A stretch of 7,792 nt of DNA from Syntrophales bacterium (GCA_028712015.1 JAQTRB010000059.1:1-7792); one strand, 5' to 3'. Shown: positions 1 to 6,412, numbered from the stretch's first letter. The notes: generated by a model not told the origin, from the letters alone. A program made the numbers and translations.

Positions 1-222
1 GTGACCGATCTGCGGCGGTATTCACCCCCAAGGCGTCCGGATGCGGCTTTTCTCGTCGCGGCCGGAAACGATGCCTACATTCCGCCGGCCTCGGCGGCCA
101 TGCTGCACGCCCACTGGCCCGGCTCGACGATGCGCTGGCTTGGGGGCGGCCACGTGGGGGCATTTCTGTTCCACCGGCGCGACTTTCTGGAGGCGATCCG
201 GGATGCCTTCGCCCGCCTGTAA
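1..222 (+). CDS. alpha/beta hydrolase, ABHD18-like, C-terminal fragment (5' end outside window)
   Basis: This is the last 73 residues of a longer protein; the reading frame is open at the left edge, so the GTG at base 1 is not a credible start. The fragment looks like the end of an alpha/beta hydrolase. GNDAYIPP (about residues 23-30) fits the loop carrying the catalytic acid, and GGGHVGAFLFH (about 48-58) fits the segment carrying the catalytic histidine. The pattern of an acid loop, then HWPGS, then GGHV followed by AFL resembles ABHD18-like (DUF2048) hydrolases. The nucleophile elbow would lie off the window, so activity cannot be judged and the substrate is unknown. The stop is TAA at 220-222, only 13 bases before the DUF362 gene, which suggests co-transcription. 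The family call is moderate; the fold call is stronger. Confidence 0.72.
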   Translation: MTDLRRYSPPRRPDAAFLVAAGNDAYIPPASAAMLHAHWPGSTMRWLGGGHVGAFLFHRRDFLEAIRDAFARL

Positions 223-235
223 TAAGGACTGTGTC

Positions 236-1366
236 ATGCCCTTGGTGATTGTCAGAAATGCAACCTATGAAAGCGACGCCTTCCGGTCTCTGATCTTCGA
301 GATGATGGATGCCGCAGGGGGATGCGAAATCGGGGCGGGGAAACGCGTTCTGATCAAACCGAATCTTCTTGCCCCTTCCTCGCCTCGCCGGGCCGTTCTG
401 ACCCATCCCGCCGTGATCCGGGCCGTCGTGGAATACTGCAACGGGCGGGGTTGCCGTCCGCTGGTGGCCGACAGTCCGGCGACCGGCGCTTTCGATCTGG
501 TTTTGCAGGTGGGCCGGATCCGCGAGGCCCTGCGCGGTCTCGACTGCGAATGCCGTCCATTTCGGAACTCCGTCCGCATCGACATCGGCGGGCCGTTCGG
601 CGCAATCGAAATCGCCGAGGACGCGATCCGGGCGGACATCATCGTCAACCTGCCCAAACTCAAGACCCACAGCCAGATGCTGCTCACCCTGGCCGTCAAG
701 AACCTGTTCGGCTGTATCATCGGGTACCGGAAGCCGGAATGGCACATGCGGGCCGGCGCGGACCGGCAGACATTTGCCCGGCTCATCGCCCGGATCGGTT
801 TTCATCTCCTGCCGGCGATCAATCTGCTCGACGGCATTCTGGCCATGGAGGGCCCGGGGCCGGGGATGGGCGGCATTCCGCGGGAGATCGGCGTTCTGCT
901 GGCGGGACGCGACCCGTTTGCGCTCGATCGGGTCGTTTGCCGCATGCTTGCCCTCGATCCGGAACGGCTTCCGGTCCTGAAGGCGGCCCGGGAGATGGGC
1001 CTCCCCGTGCCGGAGACGGAAATCGACGGTTCCCTGCCGGTGATCCGGGATTTCCGTCTTCCCCCTCTGGCCTCCCTTCTCTACGGTCCGAAGTTCCTGC
1101 ACGGCTTCATTCGGCGGCAGTTTCTGCGGCGGCCCGTTTGCGATTCCCTGGTCTGCAGGATGTGCGGGGAGTGCTGGAAAATCTGCCCGGCGCGGGCGAT
1201 CGCGCCGGGGGAGAAACCGCTTCGTTTCGACTACGACCGCTGCATCCGCTGTTTCTGCTGCATCGAGGTATGCCCCTTCGGCGCGCTCGAGACCGCCGAG
1301 ACCCTCGCCGGTCGGATCGTCCGCCGCGCGGCTGCGTTCCTGTTGCCGCCGGGGAGGACGGGATAA
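236..1366 (+). CDS. DUF362 domain protein with C-terminal 2x[4Fe-4S] ferredoxin domain
   Basis: A 376-residue protein. The start is ATG 236, preceded by AAGGA at about 224-228; the frame is open further upstream, but that part only shadows the hydrolase gene. The DUF362 core spans about residues 3-270. It shows IKPNLLAP (from 40), LPKLKTH (139-145) and KNLFG (155-159), all typical of the family. The C-terminus holds two ferredoxin motifs of the form CxxCxxCxxxCP: Cys307, 310, 313, 317 and Cys336, 339, 342, 346, with an extra Cys341 inside the second. Two [4Fe-4S] clusters are therefore expected. No signal peptide is visible, so it is probably a cytoplasmic electron-transfer protein. DUF362 proteins are common in anaerobes, but the reaction is not established. 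It follows the hydrolase gene closely. Confidence 0.9.
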   Translation: MPLVIVRNATYESDAFRSLIFEMMDAAGGCEIGAGKRVLIKPNLLAPSSPRRAVLTHPAVIRAVVEYCNGRGCRPLVADSPATGAFDLVLQVGRIREALRGLDCECRPFRNSVRIDIGGPFGAIEIAEDAIRADIIVNLPKLKTHSQMLLTLAVKNLFGCIIGYRKPEWHMRAGADRQTFARLIARIGFHLLPAINLLDGILAMEGPGPGMGGIPREIGVLLAGRDPFALDRVVCRMLALDPERLPVLKAAREMGLPVPETEIDGSLPVIRDFRLPPLASLLYGPKFLHGFIRRQFLRRPVCDSLVCRMCGECWKICPARAIAPGEKPLRFDYDRCIRCFCCIEVCPFGALETAETLAGRIVRRAAAFLLPPGRTG

Positions 1367-1465
1367 AAGGGTTTTACCTTTCCCCCTGGTTATGTTACCT
1401 ATACACGAAGAGAGAAGTGCAGTACGACTTTTTGTCGTTGATGGATCCGCGTAAAAGGGTGCCCG

Positions 1466-2182
1466 ATGATCGAAAATTTCGTCAACGGCCTGTCCGGCTA
1501 CATGCAGGGATCGGTGATCCTGTCCTTCCTGGCTGTTTATCTGGGGGGGGTGCTCATCAGCTTCACCCCGTGCGTTTACCCGGTCATTCCGATCACCGTT
1601 GCCTACATCGGCGCCCGCGGGGAAGGCTTGAAGAAGAAGGGGTTCGTCCTTTCGCTGATCTATGTGGCCGGGATGGCCGTTACCTACACGATCCTCGGCG
1701 CCGTCGCCGCGCTCTCGGGGAAGCTCTTCGGCCAGATCCAGAGCAACCCCTGGACCTATTTCATGATGGGGAACCTCTGCGTTCTGATGGGGCTGTCGAT
1801 GCTCGGCGTTTTTACCTTCAGCGTCCGGACGCCCGGCTTCATCACCCGCGAGCCCTCTCCGAAACGAGGCAAGGGGATCATCGGCAGTTTTCTGGTGGGG
1901 GCGGCCTCGGGGCTGGTCATGGGTCCGTGCACGGCGCCGGCGCTCGCCGTGATTCTCGGCTACGCGGCGACCCGGGAAAACGTGGCCTACGCCTCGAGCC
2001 TGATGTTTGTCTTCGCCTTCGGGATGGGAACCCTGCTCATCCTCGTGGGAACCTTCGCCGGTCTGCTGGCCGCAATTCCCCGGTCCGGCCCCTGGATGGT
2101 CAGGATCAGCCGCGTTTTCGGCTGGATCCTGCTGGGGACAGGCGAATACTTTTTGATCAACGCCGGGATACTTTGGATATAG
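1466..2182 (+). CDS. CcdA/DsbD-type cytochrome c biogenesis transmembrane thiol transporter
   Basis: A 238-residue membrane protein with about six hydrophobic segments (roughly 16-40, 58-82, 95-118, 136-168, 174-200, 210-236). Two cysteines sit in the family's signature contexts: Cys36 in FTPCVYPVIP and Cys155 in GPCTAP. In DsbD-beta/CcdA proteins this pair takes electrons from cytoplasmic thioredoxin and passes them across the membrane to an extracytoplasmic thiol protein. The length fits the minimal CcdA form, without the fused periplasmic domains of full DsbD. The start is ATG 1466 with AAAGGG five to six bases upstream; other ATG/GTG codons just upstream are out of frame. A TlpA-like thioredoxin follows 11 bases after the stop and is the obvious partner. 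The 99-base gap before this gene may hold its promoter, but no convincing -35/-10 pair is visible. Confidence 0.92.
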   Translation: MIENFVNGLSGYMQGSVILSFLAVYLGGVLISFTPCVYPVIPITVAYIGARGEGLKKKGFVLSLIYVAGMAVTYTILGAVAALSGKLFGQIQSNPWTYFMMGNLCVLMGLSMLGVFTFSVRTPGFITREPSPKRGKGIIGSFLVGAASGLVMGPCTAPALAVILGYAATRENVAYASSLMFVFAFGMGTLLILVGTFAGLLAAIPRSGPWMVRISRVFGWILLGTGEYFLINAGILWI

Positions 2183-2187
2183 AAGGA
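2181..2187 (+). promoter_or_regulatory. Shine-Dalgarno AGAAGGA that decides the TlpA-like start
   Basis: AGAAGGA begins inside the TAG stop of the CcdA gene. It directly abuts ATG 2188, which leaves no spacer, but lies six bases before the in-frame ATG 2194. The spacing favours 2194 and suggests the two genes are translated in tandem. Confidence 0.6.
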
Positions 2188-2193
2188 ATGGAG

Positions 2194-2721
2194 ATGGTTT
2201 TGGGGAAGCGTTGGCGAAGGTTTTTGATCGTTGCGGCCGTTGCGGTTGCCTGCAACGGATGGGCTGCTCCGGCCGTCGTGTCCGCCGGTGCGCCGCCAGT
2301 TGCCGCAAAGACGGCCGTTGTCGAAAGGGCTCCGGACTTCATCCTCAAGGATCTCAACGGCCGGAAATTCCGGCTGAGCGACGTCCGGGGGAAACAACCG
2401 GTCCTGATCATTTTCAGCACGACCTGGTGCAGCTTCTGCAGGGCGGAGATTCCGCACTTCAAGGCCATCCATGCCGCCTATGCGAAGCGGGGGCTGGAGA
2501 TCGTCAACGTCGACATCCAGGAATCGAAGGAAAAGGTGTCGAAATTCACGGCCCAGCACGGGCTGCCCTACCGCGTTCTTCTGGACGAAGACGCGGCCGT
2601 GAGCGGAATCTATGAAATCCGGGGCGTCCCGTCGATGGTCCTTGTCGACCGGAACGGAAACATCGTTTGCCGCCAGTGCCGACAGGTGGAACCCCTGATC
2701 GAGACGCTGCTGAAAAAATAA
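2194..2721 (+). CDS. exported TlpA/ResA-like thioredoxin-fold protein
   Basis: A 175-residue protein, starting at ATG 2194 on ribosome-site spacing; ATG 2188 would add two residues. The N-terminus is a signal sequence: KRWRR at 5-9, then a hydrophobic core to about residue 19. Cys20 after VAVA could be a weak lipobox; otherwise signal peptidase I could cut near 32. The thioredoxin fold starts around APDFILKDLNG. The active site is W-C79-S-F-C82, and Pro146 in GVPS is the expected cis-proline. AhpC/TSA-TlpA proteins of this form act outside the cytoplasmic membrane as thiol reductants, often for cytochrome c maturation. Its electrons would come from the CcdA protein encoded directly upstream. 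Unusual is a second CxxC near the C-terminus, C159-R-Q-C162. Confidence 0.9.
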   Translation: MVLGKRWRRFLIVAAVAVACNGWAAPAVVSAGAPPVAAKTAVVERAPDFILKDLNGRKFRLSDVRGKQPVLIIFSTTWCSFCRAEIPHFKAIHAAYAKRGLEIVNVDIQESKEKVSKFTAQHGLPYRVLLDEDAAVSGIYEIRGVPSMVLVDRNGNIVCRQCRQVEPLIETLLKK

Positions 2722-2728
2722 CTTTCAT

Positions 2729-2780
2729 GGGGACAGCGCCCTGTTTGTTTGCTGTGGCATTTCAGCAAGGACTGTTCCCC
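2729..2780 (+). repeat. degenerate REP-like palindrome, left copy
   Basis: The left arm GGGGACAGCGCCC (2729-2741) is followed by TTTGTTT (2744-2750). GGGGACAG at 2729-2736 pairs with CTGTTCCCC at 2772-2780, with one bulged base. Nested inside is a perfect 6-bp stem, TTGCTG (2749-2754) with CAGCAA (2763-2768), around an 8-base loop. The 12-mer GGGACAGCGCCC plus the TTTGTTT two bases later recurs at 7416-7436. The element fills most of the 78-base gap between the TlpA-like and thiamine-binding genes. It has the form of the short palindromes mobilised by REP-associated tyrosine transposases; no transposase is in the window. Confidence 0.65.
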
Positions 2781-2799
2781 GTTCCAAAGAGGAGGCAAG

Positions 2800-3105
2800 A
2801 TGAGCGTACTGATCCATTTTTCGATTTTTCCCACCGACAGGAAGGAGGCAAGCGCCAGCCCTTATGTAGCCCGCGCCGTTCGAATCATCCGCGACAGCGG
2901 CCTTCCCTACAAGCTGGGTCCAATGAGCACGGCCGTCGAGGGGGAGTGGGAGGAGGTCATGGCCGTCGTGGAGAACTGCTTCAAGGAGCTCCGCAGGGAT
3001 TGCGGCCGGATTTACATGACGCTCCAGATGGATTACCGTGCGGGGGCGATGAACCGGATCGAAGGAAAGATCCAATCCGTCGAGGCGAAGTTGTCGGAGT
3101 CATGA
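2800..3105 (+). CDS. MTH1187/YqgV-family thiamine-binding protein (DUF77)
   Basis: A 101-residue protein starting at ATG 2800, with a strong GAGGAGG (2789-2795) four bases upstream. The frame is open further back, but that part lies in the repeat and lacks a ribosome site. The whole protein is one Thiamine_BP/DUF77 domain. Supporting features are an early SVLIHFSIFPT strand and the signature SGLPYKLGPMSTAVEG at about 33-48, followed by a helix rich in Glu and Val. Length matches the family's usual ~100 residues. Structurally studied members are small ferredoxin-like-fold oligomers that bind thiamine or related ligands; the cellular role is unsettled. There is no signal peptide, so it is cytoplasmic. 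The AI-2E-family gene begins 22 bases after its stop, suggesting one operon. No thiamine riboswitch is visible upstream. Confidence 0.88.
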   Translation: MSVLIHFSIFPTDRKEASASPYVARAVRIIRDSGLPYKLGPMSTAVEGEWEEVMAVVENCFKELRRDCGRIYMTLQMDYRAGAMNRIEGKIQSVEAKLSES

Positions 3106-3127
3106 ACCTCCGGGAGGCAAAGCGCGG

Positions 3128-4183
3128 ATGGGAAACGGCAAAGAGAACAACGTCCTCTTCTTCACCATTTTAGGGCTGGTGACGCTTCTTTTTCTCTACC
3201 TTCTCCGACCCTTTTTCTTTCCGATCTTCTGGGCCGCCGTCATCGCCGGCGTCTTCCGGCCGCTCTACAGCCGGCTCAACCGGAGAATCAAACATCCGAA
3301 CCTGAGCACGGCGCTCTTCTTTCTCGTCATCGCGCTGATCCTGTTGCTGCCCGCGGGAATCGTCGGAACACTCGTTTTCAGTGAATCCGTTCGTCTTTAT
3401 AAGACCCTGGCGCCGGGTACGCAGTACATGGACCGGAACGTCCAGAACGTCATCGATGCAATCACCGGCAATTCCATCGCCGAGCTGTTCCATATAAACA
3501 GTGAGATACTGATTGCGAAGACCACCGAAGTGGTGCAAGGGATCACGAAATACATCTTCGTCCACCTGACGGATCTGACGCAGAATACCCTGAAACTGCT
3601 GGTCCAGTTTGCGATCATGTTCTATACGCTCTTTTTCTTTGTCCGAGACGGGGACCGGTTCCTCCGCACGGCGATGAGGATTGTTCCGTTGGGACTGGGG
3701 CGGGAAAAACTGCTCTTCGACCGTTTCATCGTGACGGCGAAATCGACGCTGAAGGTGACGTTGATCATCGGCGGCATCCAGGGAACGCTGGGGGGGATCG
3801 CCTTTTTCGTGACGGATATCGAGGGGGCGCTGATGTGGGGGCTTCTGATGATCCTGATGGCTATCGTGCCGGTGGTCGGCTGTTCGGTGATCTGGGGGCC
3901 CGCAGGCATCGTAATGCTCCTGGGGGGTCACATCTGGGAGGGGATCTTGATCCTCGCCGTCGGATTCCTTGTAATCAGCACGGTGGACAACCTGCTGCGC
4001 CCGGTCCTGATCGGCCAGGATGTGGCCATGCACCCGCTGCTCATCTTCCTGTCGACGCTCGGGGGGATCATCCTCTTCGGCTTGTCCGGCTTCGTGATCG
4101 GTCCCGTCATCACCGCGCTGCTCATTGCGATCTGGGAGATATACGAGGAGTTCTACCGGAAAGAAAAAGCGCCGAATTCATGA
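3128..4183 (+). CDS. AI-2E family transporter (PerM/YdiK-like membrane protein)
   Basis: A 351-residue polytopic membrane protein. The start is ATG 3128, with GGGAGG about 10 bases upstream. Hydrophobic segments lie at about 9-27, 29-45, 59-84, 152-172, 208-228, 233-262, 268-286 and 301-338. A soluble stretch at about 85-150 is typical of the family. The conserved C-terminal signatures are present: DNLLRP (287-292), then HPLLIFLSTLGG (302-313) and FGLSGFVIGP (317-326). Known members are proposed to export autoinducer-2 or act as Na+/H+ antiporters or other effluxers, so the substrate cannot be named. The gene is the last of the plus-strand group. Its stop TGA (4181-4183) overlaps the end of the convergent GNAT gene by six bases, with no terminator hairpin visible between them. 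Confidence 0.92.
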   Translation: MGNGKENNVLFFTILGLVTLLFLYLLRPFFFPIFWAAVIAGVFRPLYSRLNRRIKHPNLSTALFFLVIALILLLPAGIVGTLVFSESVRLYKTLAPGTQYMDRNVQNVIDAITGNSIAELFHINSEILIAKTTEVVQGITKYIFVHLTDLTQNTLKLLVQFAIMFYTLFFFVRDGDRFLRTAMRIVPLGLGREKLLFDRFIVTAKSTLKVTLIIGGIQGTLGGIAFFVTDIEGALMWGLLMILMAIVPVVGCSVIWGPAGIVMLLGGHIWEGILILAVGFLVISTVDNLLRPVLIGQDVAMHPLLIFLSTLGGIILFGLSGFVIGPVITALLIAIWEIYEEFYRKEKAPNS

Positions 4184-4681
4184 AAGGGCTTTGACGAAAA
4201 TGACCTTGCCGTCTCCCGGCGCGTAGAAGTCGTTCAGGAAGGCCGCCTTCCGGTAGCCGCAGGCGAGGTAGAAGGAACGGGTGGGTTCGTACTGGGGGCG
4301 GGAGGAGGTATCCGCATAGATCCGGCGGGCCCCGCGTTTTGCCATGACCTGCTCCGCGACGGCCATCAGCCGCCGGCCGATCCCCCGTCCCTGCTCCCCG
4401 GGGCTCACGGCGATCCAGTAGAGGTCGAAGCTGTGCATGCTGCCGGGAATCGGACCGAAGCAGGCGTAGCCGAGCAGGCGATCCCCCGCTTCGGCGAAGA
4501 GAAAGAAATAACCGCTCGCATCGCCTCTGGCCAGCCTCTCCTCGATGAGCTCCTCGGCAATTTCAGCCTCTTCTTCCGAAAAGAACCCCGTCGCGCGGAC
4601 AAGCCGGCCAACCGCTTCGCGGTCCTCCGGTTTCGCCTCTTCCCGGAAAAGGGGGGACGGATCCCGCTGATTTTCAGGCAT
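4178..4681 (-). CDS. GNAT family N-acetyltransferase
   Basis: A 167-residue GNAT protein. The start is taken as ATG 4681-4679, because a strong GGAGG (complement of 4690-4694) lies eight bases upstream; the frame extends to 4723 but without support. The acetyl-CoA pyrophosphate-binding motif A is QGRGIGRRL (97-105), preceded by the beta-strand LYWIAVSP (87-94). ADTSSRPQYEPTRSFYLACGY-type motif B spans about 123-143, with Tyr138 at the position of the usual general acid. The start overlaps the end of the DUF486 gene by eight bases, so translation is coupled to the kamA/ATP-grasp cluster. The acceptor is unknown. Beta-lysine N6-acetylation, the AblB reaction, is an attractive inference from context, but known AblB proteins are longer. 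It is the last gene of the minus-strand run. Confidence 0.9.
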   Translation of the reverse strand: MPENQRDPSPLFREEAKPEDREAVGRLVRATGFFSEEEAEIAEELIEERLARGDASGYFFLFAEAGDRLLGYACFGPIPGSMHSFDLYWIAVSPGEQGRGIGRRLMAVAEQVMAKRGARRIYADTSSRPQYEPTRSFYLACGYRKAAFLNDFYAPGDGKVIFVKALS

Positions 4682-5021
4682 GGGGCACCCCTCCCCGGAA
4701 CATGAAATAAGCCGCGCCGACAAGGCAGCATCCCGCCCACAGGTAATCGAGCTTCAGCGGCTGCCGCATGTAGAGCACGGCAAAGCCGGCAAAGACGATC
4801 ATCGTGATGATCTCCTGGATGATCTTCAACTGGCCCAGATTGAAATAATGAATGCCGATCCGGTTTGCCGGCACCTGCAGAACGTATTCGAAAAAGGCGA
4901 TTCCCCAGCTCAGCAGGATGATCAGGAAAAGGGGCATGCCGTTCATGTTCTTCAGATGGCCGTACCACGCAAACGTCATGAAAAGGTTGGATAAGGTTAA
5001 CAAGACAATCGGTTTCAACAT
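4674..5021 (-). CDS. DUF486 (DMT_6) small four-helix membrane protein
   Basis: A 115-residue integral membrane protein with four hydrophobic helices at about 2-21, 30-50, 67-87 and 92-110. The start is ATG 5021-5019, with GAGGGA (complement of 5031-5036) nine bases upstream; upstream in-frame codons only shadow the ATP-grasp gene. LSNLFMTFAWYGHLK near the N-terminus, the WGIAFFEY segment (39-46) and the conserved HYFNLGQLKIIQEI stretch mark it as DUF486. This family belongs to the drug/metabolite transporter clan and is about 110-120 residues long. Its function is not established. Its start overlaps the upstream ligase stop by seven bases and its stop overlaps the GNAT start by eight. It is therefore embedded in the cluster and could move the cluster's product or a precursor across the membrane (inference). 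Confidence 0.88.
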   Translation of the reverse strand: MLKPIVLLTLSNLFMTFAWYGHLKNMNGMPLFLIILLSWGIAFFEYVLQVPANRIGIHYFNLGQLKIIQEIITMIVFAGFAVLYMRQPLKLDYLWAGCCLVGAAYFMFRGGVPHA

Positions 5022-6310
5022 CTTGGACGTTCCCTCGTGTTTTGGATGATGCGGGTGAGGACCGCCGGGAAGTCCAGGTCCGCGCGAAGCGCCGCCGCGA
5101 AAAACCCCGCATCCGGCGAGAGGCAGGGATTCGCGTTCACCTCGAGAATCCACGGCCGGCCCTCTTCATCCACGCGGAAATCGACCCGCGCGTACCCCCG
5201 TAGACCGAAAAGCCTCCAGCAGCGGAGCGCAAGCTCCCCCAAATCCGCCAGCAGCGCGGCGTCCTGCACGGGAAAATCGAAGCTGCGGGGCGTGTTGGCG
5301 AATTCAAACGACCCCTCTTTCCACTTGGAACGGTAGCCGACAACGCGAACCTTCCCCGGCGGGTAGGCATCGAAGCGGATCTCGGCCGGCGGGAGAACCT
5401 CCGGGTCGCAAACGCGTGCCGGACCGATTTCGTGTTGTCCGGCGGGACCGATCCCCCGCGCATTCCGGCAGCGGAGGAACGCGTAATCGGAGACGCTGCG
5501 GTCCATTCCGGCGCCTTTGTCGCGGCCGCTTGCCCGCTCCGGCGGAAAATGTTTATCGCAGGGAAATGTGACCCGTCCGCCCGGAGACGCTTCCGCTCCT
5601 GTTGCCAACAGCGACAGGTTGAACTCCCGGCCGTCGATGTAGGCCTCGGCGAAACATTCGCCGCCCAGCGATTCGCGACGGGCGTCCATCTCCGCGATGA
5701 GCCGCTTCCGGTCCGCCCCGAAGAGGACCGAATCCTCGTCGAGGCCCACGGATGCATGTTCCCAAACCGATTTGACGACCCACGCCTTCGCCTCCGGCCG
5801 GTCCGGCGAAGGTGGTCGTACCTCGCGGCCGTCCGCATCGTTGCCGGTGCCGTCCGGATGGGCCGGCCTCGGCCCAATGCGGGCGGTGGATGTCGTGGAC
5901 GGCGAACCGTCCCCGCAAAGGGGATCCGCTTCGTTTCCCGTGAACCAAGGCGGCGTTGGCAGTCCGACGGCGGTGAGCCAGCGCTTCGCGAGGAGTTTGT
6001 TCGATGTGAGCAGCATCGCCTCCGTCGCCGCGCCCGTGTAGCGGATCTTCAGCGCATCGAGTAGCGCGGGGACGATGTGGATGAGACGGCCTTGGCTGGC
6101 GATGGTTTCCACGAGATTGAAGGCCATCGCCGGTTGCAGATCCGTCAGCATTCGCGCGGTCGCCTGGAGGTTCAGCGAAACCGGGACGGCGACGGGCTTG
6201 TGGCCGAGCGCGGCGAGGCCCCGGGAGACGCAATCGACCTGCGTGAGGACATCCTGTTCGTCGAAACCCGCCCCGGCGGCGACCTCTCCGTGGATTACGG
6301 CAATCTTCAT
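5015..6310 (-). CDS. D-Ala-D-Ala-ligase-like ATP-grasp enzyme with two long insertions
   Basis: A 431-residue ATP-grasp protein. The start is ATG 6310-6308, with AAGGAA (within the complement of 6317-6324) about six bases upstream; the in-frame ATG at 6331 lacks a ribosome site. FNLVETI (64-70) matches the N-terminal Ddl-like domain. WVVKSVWEHASVGLDEDS (177-194) holds the ATP-binding lysine, Lys180. GREFNLSLL (227-235) and EVLPPAEIRF (304-313) are central motifs. Asp377, Glu390 and Asn392 (in ARVDF and LEVNANP) are the expected Mg2+ ligands. Such enzymes join a carboxylate to an amine through an acyl phosphate. Segments at about 126-174 and 238-302 are Pro/Gly/Arg/Asp-rich and interrupt otherwise well-conserved blocks; without them the protein is about 317 residues, near the normal size. 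The substrate is unknown; it is the second ATP-grasp gene of the cluster. Confidence 0.88.
   Translation of the reverse strand: MKIAVIHGEVAAGAGFDEQDVLTQVDCVSRGLAALGHKPVAVPVSLNLQATARMLTDLQPAMAFNLVETIASQGRLIHIVPALLDALKIRYTGAATEAMLLTSNKLLAKRWLTAVGLPTPPWFTGNEADPLCGDGSPSTTSTARIGPRPAHPDGTGNDADGREVRPPSPDRPEAKAWVVKSVWEHASVGLDEDSVLFGADRKRLIAEMDARRESLGGECFAEAYIDGREFNLSLLATGAEASPGGRVTFPCDKHFPPERASGRDKGAGMDRSVSDYAFLRCRNARGIGPAGQHEIGPARVCDPEVLPPAEIRFDAYPPGKVRVVGYRSKWKEGSFEFANTPRSFDFPVQDAALLADLGELALRCWRLFGLRGYARVDFRVDEEGRPWILEVNANPCLSPDAGFFAAALRADLDFPAVLTRIIQNTRERPRC
5418..5443. repeat. inverted repeat inside ATP-grasp insertion 2
   Basis: GCCGGAC (5418-5424) and GTCCGGC (5437-5443) are a perfect 7-bp inverted pair around 12 bases. 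GGACCGAT also occurs directly twice, at 5421-5428 and 5445-5452, and encodes part of the repeated IGPA tetrapeptide. This lies at the C-terminal end of the second insertion. Confidence 0.5.
5785..5812. repeat. inverted repeat at the edge of ATP-grasp insertion 1
   Basis: CCTTCGCC (5785-5792) and GGCGAAGG (5805-5812) form a perfect 8-bp stem around 12 bases, which themselves contain the self-complementary CCGGCCGG. The element straddles the junction between insertion 1 and the conserved WVVKS block. Confidence 0.5.
5859..5924. repeat. cluster of three short hairpins inside ATP-grasp insertion 1
   Basis: Three adjacent palindromes fall in 66 bases: TGGGCCG/CGGCCCA (5859-5865 and 5870-5876, loop 4), GGACGG/CCGTCC (5897-5902 and 5907-5912, loop CGAA), and TCCCC/GGGGA (5910-5914 and 5920-5924, loop 5; it shares bases with the previous stem). 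High GC makes some of this expected by chance. Confidence 0.4.
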
Positions 6311-6349
6311 TCGGCATTCCTTTTGATGCATTGGGCCGGCGCCCGATTG

Positions 6350-6379
6350 ATTTTATCGCACCTGTGAGGATTTAGGAAT
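6350..6379 (-). promoter_or_regulatory. possible weak promoter before the second ATP-grasp gene
   Basis: In the 102-base gap between the two ligase genes, TAAAAT (complement of 6350-6355) is a five-of-six match to a sigma-70 -10 box about 40 bases before the start codon. The best -35 candidate, 17 bases further upstream, is TTCCTA, a poor match. The gap otherwise holds only a 5-bp hairpin (6380-6393). An internal promoter is possible but not shown. Confidence 0.2.
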
Positions 6380-6412
6380 GGACGGGGTCGTCCTTTAAAC
6401 AGGAGGTTCTCC

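Noticed and set aside
1373..1405. Possible sigma-70 promoter (TTTACC and TATACA) in the 99-base gap before the CcdA gene.
   Set aside because: The spacing is 21 bases and both boxes are imperfect; no better pair was found.
1424..1438. Small hairpin ACGAC-TTTTT-GTCGT upstream of the CcdA gene, considered as terminator or operator.
   Set aside because: The stem is only 5 bp and no T-run follows; a chance occurrence is likely.
322..2193. Very long plus-strand open frame running into the TlpA-like gene.
   Set aside because: Its N-terminal part is an Arg/Gly/Pro-rich shadow of the DUF362 and CcdA genes; only the part from 2194 has family motifs and a signal peptide.
3170..4033. Long minus-strand open frame opposite the AI-2E-family gene.
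   Set aside because: The translation is a charged, His/Gln/Asp-rich shadow of a hydrophobic protein, with no recognisable domain.
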